Of a stretch of 50,972 nt of DNA, positions 49,886 to 50,972 are shown piece after piece; within the stretch, counting starts at the first letter, position 1, and every line of letters starts with the position of its first letter. Made by a program: the position numbers and the translations under genes. Origin of the DNA: Candidatus Nezhaarchaeales archaeon (lineage in GTDB: Archaea; Thermoproteota; Methanomethylicia; Nezhaarchaeales; JAWCJE01); assembly GCA_038853715.1 (NCBI GenBank), contig JAWCJE010000012.1, positions 1-50,972 on the forward strand, read 5' to 3'. The notes below the pieces were generated by a model, which was given only the letters and a program-made list of their open reading frames with translations, had not been told where the DNA came from and did not search any database.

Positions 49886-50261
49886 GATTGATGAGGAGGC
49901 CAACCTACTAGTTAGGTACCTCTACTTTAAAAGCCCAACCGAGGCCGCTAGGACCCTTGAAAGGTTAAAGGTGTTAAAGGGTAAAGGTGAGTATTCAGCT
50001 GGTAGGTTCCATGCCCTTCAAGGCATATATAACGCGGCGCAAAGGAATGATCGGGATTCTCTATTCTTAAAGATCTGTAGTCAGTACTCCGTGGACGAGG
50101 TTTTACGTATTAAGAACGAGCTTGCTAGAGGGCTTAGAAGCCCGGTTATTGATAGCTTCGACCGCGGCTTCTTTGAGCAGTGGCTCCAAATAATAGATCA
50201 AGTGGTGAAGCTTAGAAGTGAGAAGCCGAGTCAAGGGTTTGAAGCATCTAGCCCTAGATAG
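49875..50261 (+). CDS. Uncharacterised protein coupled to RadA
   Basis: 128 residues, helical, not recognised. Two ATGs (49869 and 49875) follow GGAGGG; the second has the better spacing of nine bases. The gene overlaps the radA stop by about 11 bases in another frame, so it is translationally coupled. Conserved-looking stretches are YLYFKSPTEAARTLERLK and RFHALQGIYNAAQRND. Position suggests a RadA-associated role, but there is no direct evidence. Confidence 0.55.
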   Translation: MQNKIDEEANLLVRYLYFKSPTEAARTLERLKVLKGKGEYSAGRFHALQGIYNAAQRNDRDSLFLKICSQYSVDEVLRIKNELARGLRSPVIDSFDRGFFEQWLQIIDQVVKLRSEKPSQGFEASSPR

Positions 50262-50315
50262 GATGACGTTGAGCGAATCGAGATGGAGCATCGTATAGAC
50301 GGGTTAGAACTTAAC

Positions 50316-50627
50316 CTATGATGGTGGGAGGGTGAAGGTTAAATATAATGACCAGAAGACTAACCAGGTTAGGAAGTAGGCGAAGATACCGCCGGTCTTT
50401 AGGAAGGCTGGGTTATTTAGATCCTCAGCTTTGATCCTTAGTACTCGTGTTATTAGGTAGAAGGATCCAACGTATACTAGTACGGCTAAAATTGATGGTA
50501 TTAAGCTTTGTAGAAGCCCTAACGGTAGAACTAGGTATAGCCAGCCTGAGAAAAGCCCAACTCCAACTCCTAAAAGCACTCTCGTATAGTATATTTTGGA
50601 GCCTGCTTTCACCCTTAAAACCTCCAA
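50316..50627 (-). CDS. Small three-helix membrane protein (EMC6-like candidate)
   Basis: 103 residues with three hydrophobic segments: VLLGVGVGLFSGWLYLVLPL, then LIPSILAVLVYVGSFYLITR, and IFAYFLTWLVFWSLYLTF. An N-terminal basic or amphipathic helix precedes the first. The size and layout resemble the archaeal EMC6/Rab5-interacting-like membrane insertase subunits. No sequence signature confirms this, so the assignment is tentative. It is convergent with the radA transcription unit. Confidence 0.5.
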   Translation of the reverse strand: MEVLRVKAGSKIYYTRVLLGVGVGLFSGWLYLVLPLGLLQSLIPSILAVLVYVGSFYLITRVLRIKAEDLNNPAFLKTGGIFAYFLTWLVFWSLYLTFTLPPS

Positions 50628-50741
50628 TTAACCATTAAATGCGCCTCATATAGTATACTTTAGAGCCGGGCTACATCCTTAAAAACCCTCCACCACCAAT
50701 GGTGGTGTAGCTTAACCTAGAAATACTGGTTCTGAAGCTAG

Positions 50742-50778
50742 CTTATGAGACTCGTTTCCTCTGGAAACTCCACAGGAA
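50742..50778. repeat. Hairpin of the dispersed-motif region
   Basis: TTTCCTcTGG-AAACT-CCAcAGGAAA forms a nearly perfect ten-pair stem with a five-base loop, about 22 bases from the 21-base motif at 50800. A similar GGGAAA/TTTCCC hairpin lies beside the other copy at about 10973. Confidence 0.5.
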
Positions 50779-50799
50779 ATATAGGTATTATAACCATTA

Positions 50800-50820
50800 T
50801 TTCTACTGGAGAATTTTAAA
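50800..50820. repeat. Dispersed 21-base motif, copy B
   Basis: TTTCTACTGGAGAATTTTAA plus A, identical to 11009-11029 about 40 kb away. It lies 19 bases beyond the stop of the minus-strand zinc-ribbon gene. On the minus strand it reads TTTAAAATTCTCCAGTAGAA plus A, which begins with a TATA-like run. Confidence 0.6.
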
Positions 50821-50838
50821 AAAAGAAGGGATGTTTTA

Positions 50839-50958
50839 CTACTCACTAGTTATGAGGCTTCCACAGTAACAGCAGAAAAGTACGCCTTGGTAGTTGCTTG
50901 GAACGTAGAACTTGCCGTTGCAGTTTCCGCATTTAACCCGGTCGAGCTTATCGGTCAA
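50839..50958 (-). CDS. Small zinc-ribbon protein
   Basis: 39 residues. Two cysteine pairs, KCGNCNGKFYVP and CCYCGSLI, form a zinc ribbon. The TTG at 50958 has GGAGGT seven bases upstream; an in-frame GTG at 50967 overlaps that site and is less likely. Comparable tiny zinc ribbons in archaea have no firm function; RNA polymerase or ribosome association is only speculation. It is complete within the window. Confidence 0.65.
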   Translation of the reverse strand: MTDKLDRVKCGNCNGKFYVPSNYQGVLFCCYCGSLITSE

Positions 50959-50972
50959 GCCTTTCACCTCCA

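Noticed and set aside
50742-50820. Hairpin and 21-base motif considered as a degenerate CRISPR repeat
   Set aside because: Only isolated copies occur, with no regular spacing and no cas genes in the window.

Overview
This window is archaeal chromosome. It carries archaeal RNA polymerase subunit P, eIF1/SUI1, RadA, class I lysyl-tRNA synthetase, deoxyhypusine synthase, diphthine synthase, archaeal NMN adenylyltransferase, archaeal ZPR1, a COG1709-type regulator, and TATA-box promoters with many GTG/TTG starts. Membrane pyrophosphatase, aldehyde ferredoxin oxidoreductase (AOR), an FrhB-like ferredoxin-flavoprotein and a LipS2-like radical SAM enzyme suggest an anaerobic, probably thermophilic member of the TACK/Thermoproteota side (Bathyarchaeia-like). 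The exact lineage is inference. I saw no rRNA, tRNA or CRISPR array.

Layout. 1-5.3 kb: a 5'-truncated GlmU-like sugar-nucleotide enzyme, an IS remnant, thioredoxin reductase, and an Elp3-Trm9-like wobble-uridine modification pair. 5.4-12.1 kb: regulator, deoxyhypusine synthase, NMN adenylyltransferase, FrhB-like protein, eIF1, rpoP, agmatinase, and a NifX-like/Trp-rich/DUF134 cluster. 12.5-17.8 kb: glycyl-tRNA synthetase, a small beta-barrel protein, a COG1665-like nucleotidyltransferase, and a disabled copy of a LAGLIDADG-type element. 17.8-21.7 kb: a sparse accessory stretch with an acetyl-CoA synthetase fragment, a cyclase-fold protein and small ORFs. 21.7-31.8 kb: glycan genes, a heptad-repeat protein, H+-pyrophosphatase, LysRS, and an HD-hydrolase gene split by an intact HTH-LAGLIDADG element. 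31.8-38.3 kb: a four-gene flavin/iron-sulfur dehydrogenase operon, a histone-deacetylase-fold hydrolase and a CoA-disulfide-reductase-like protein. 38.4-39.8 kb: a graveyard of element remnants. 39.8-45.1 kb: LipS2-like protein, two-subunit fumarase, acyl-CoA ligase and diphthine synthase. 45.1-51 kb: a MazG-MazG-TIR-like fusion, class II aldolase plus AOR, RadA, and small proteins.

How the genes work together. Several genes modify the translation machinery: Elp3 and Trm9 act on tRNA U34, deoxyhypusine synthase on aIF5A, and Dph5 on aEF2. Agmatinase makes putrescine, a precursor of the polyamine used in hypusination. The most unusual content is (i) a multi-copy HTH plus double-LAGLIDADG family present as one intact copy with imperfect terminal inverted repeats, one disabled copy and three remnants, the intact copy lying inside an HD-domain gene; and (ii) a protein joining two degenerate MazG-like domains, a zinc knuckle and a TIR/DUF4062-like domain, a plausible defence or stress sensor.
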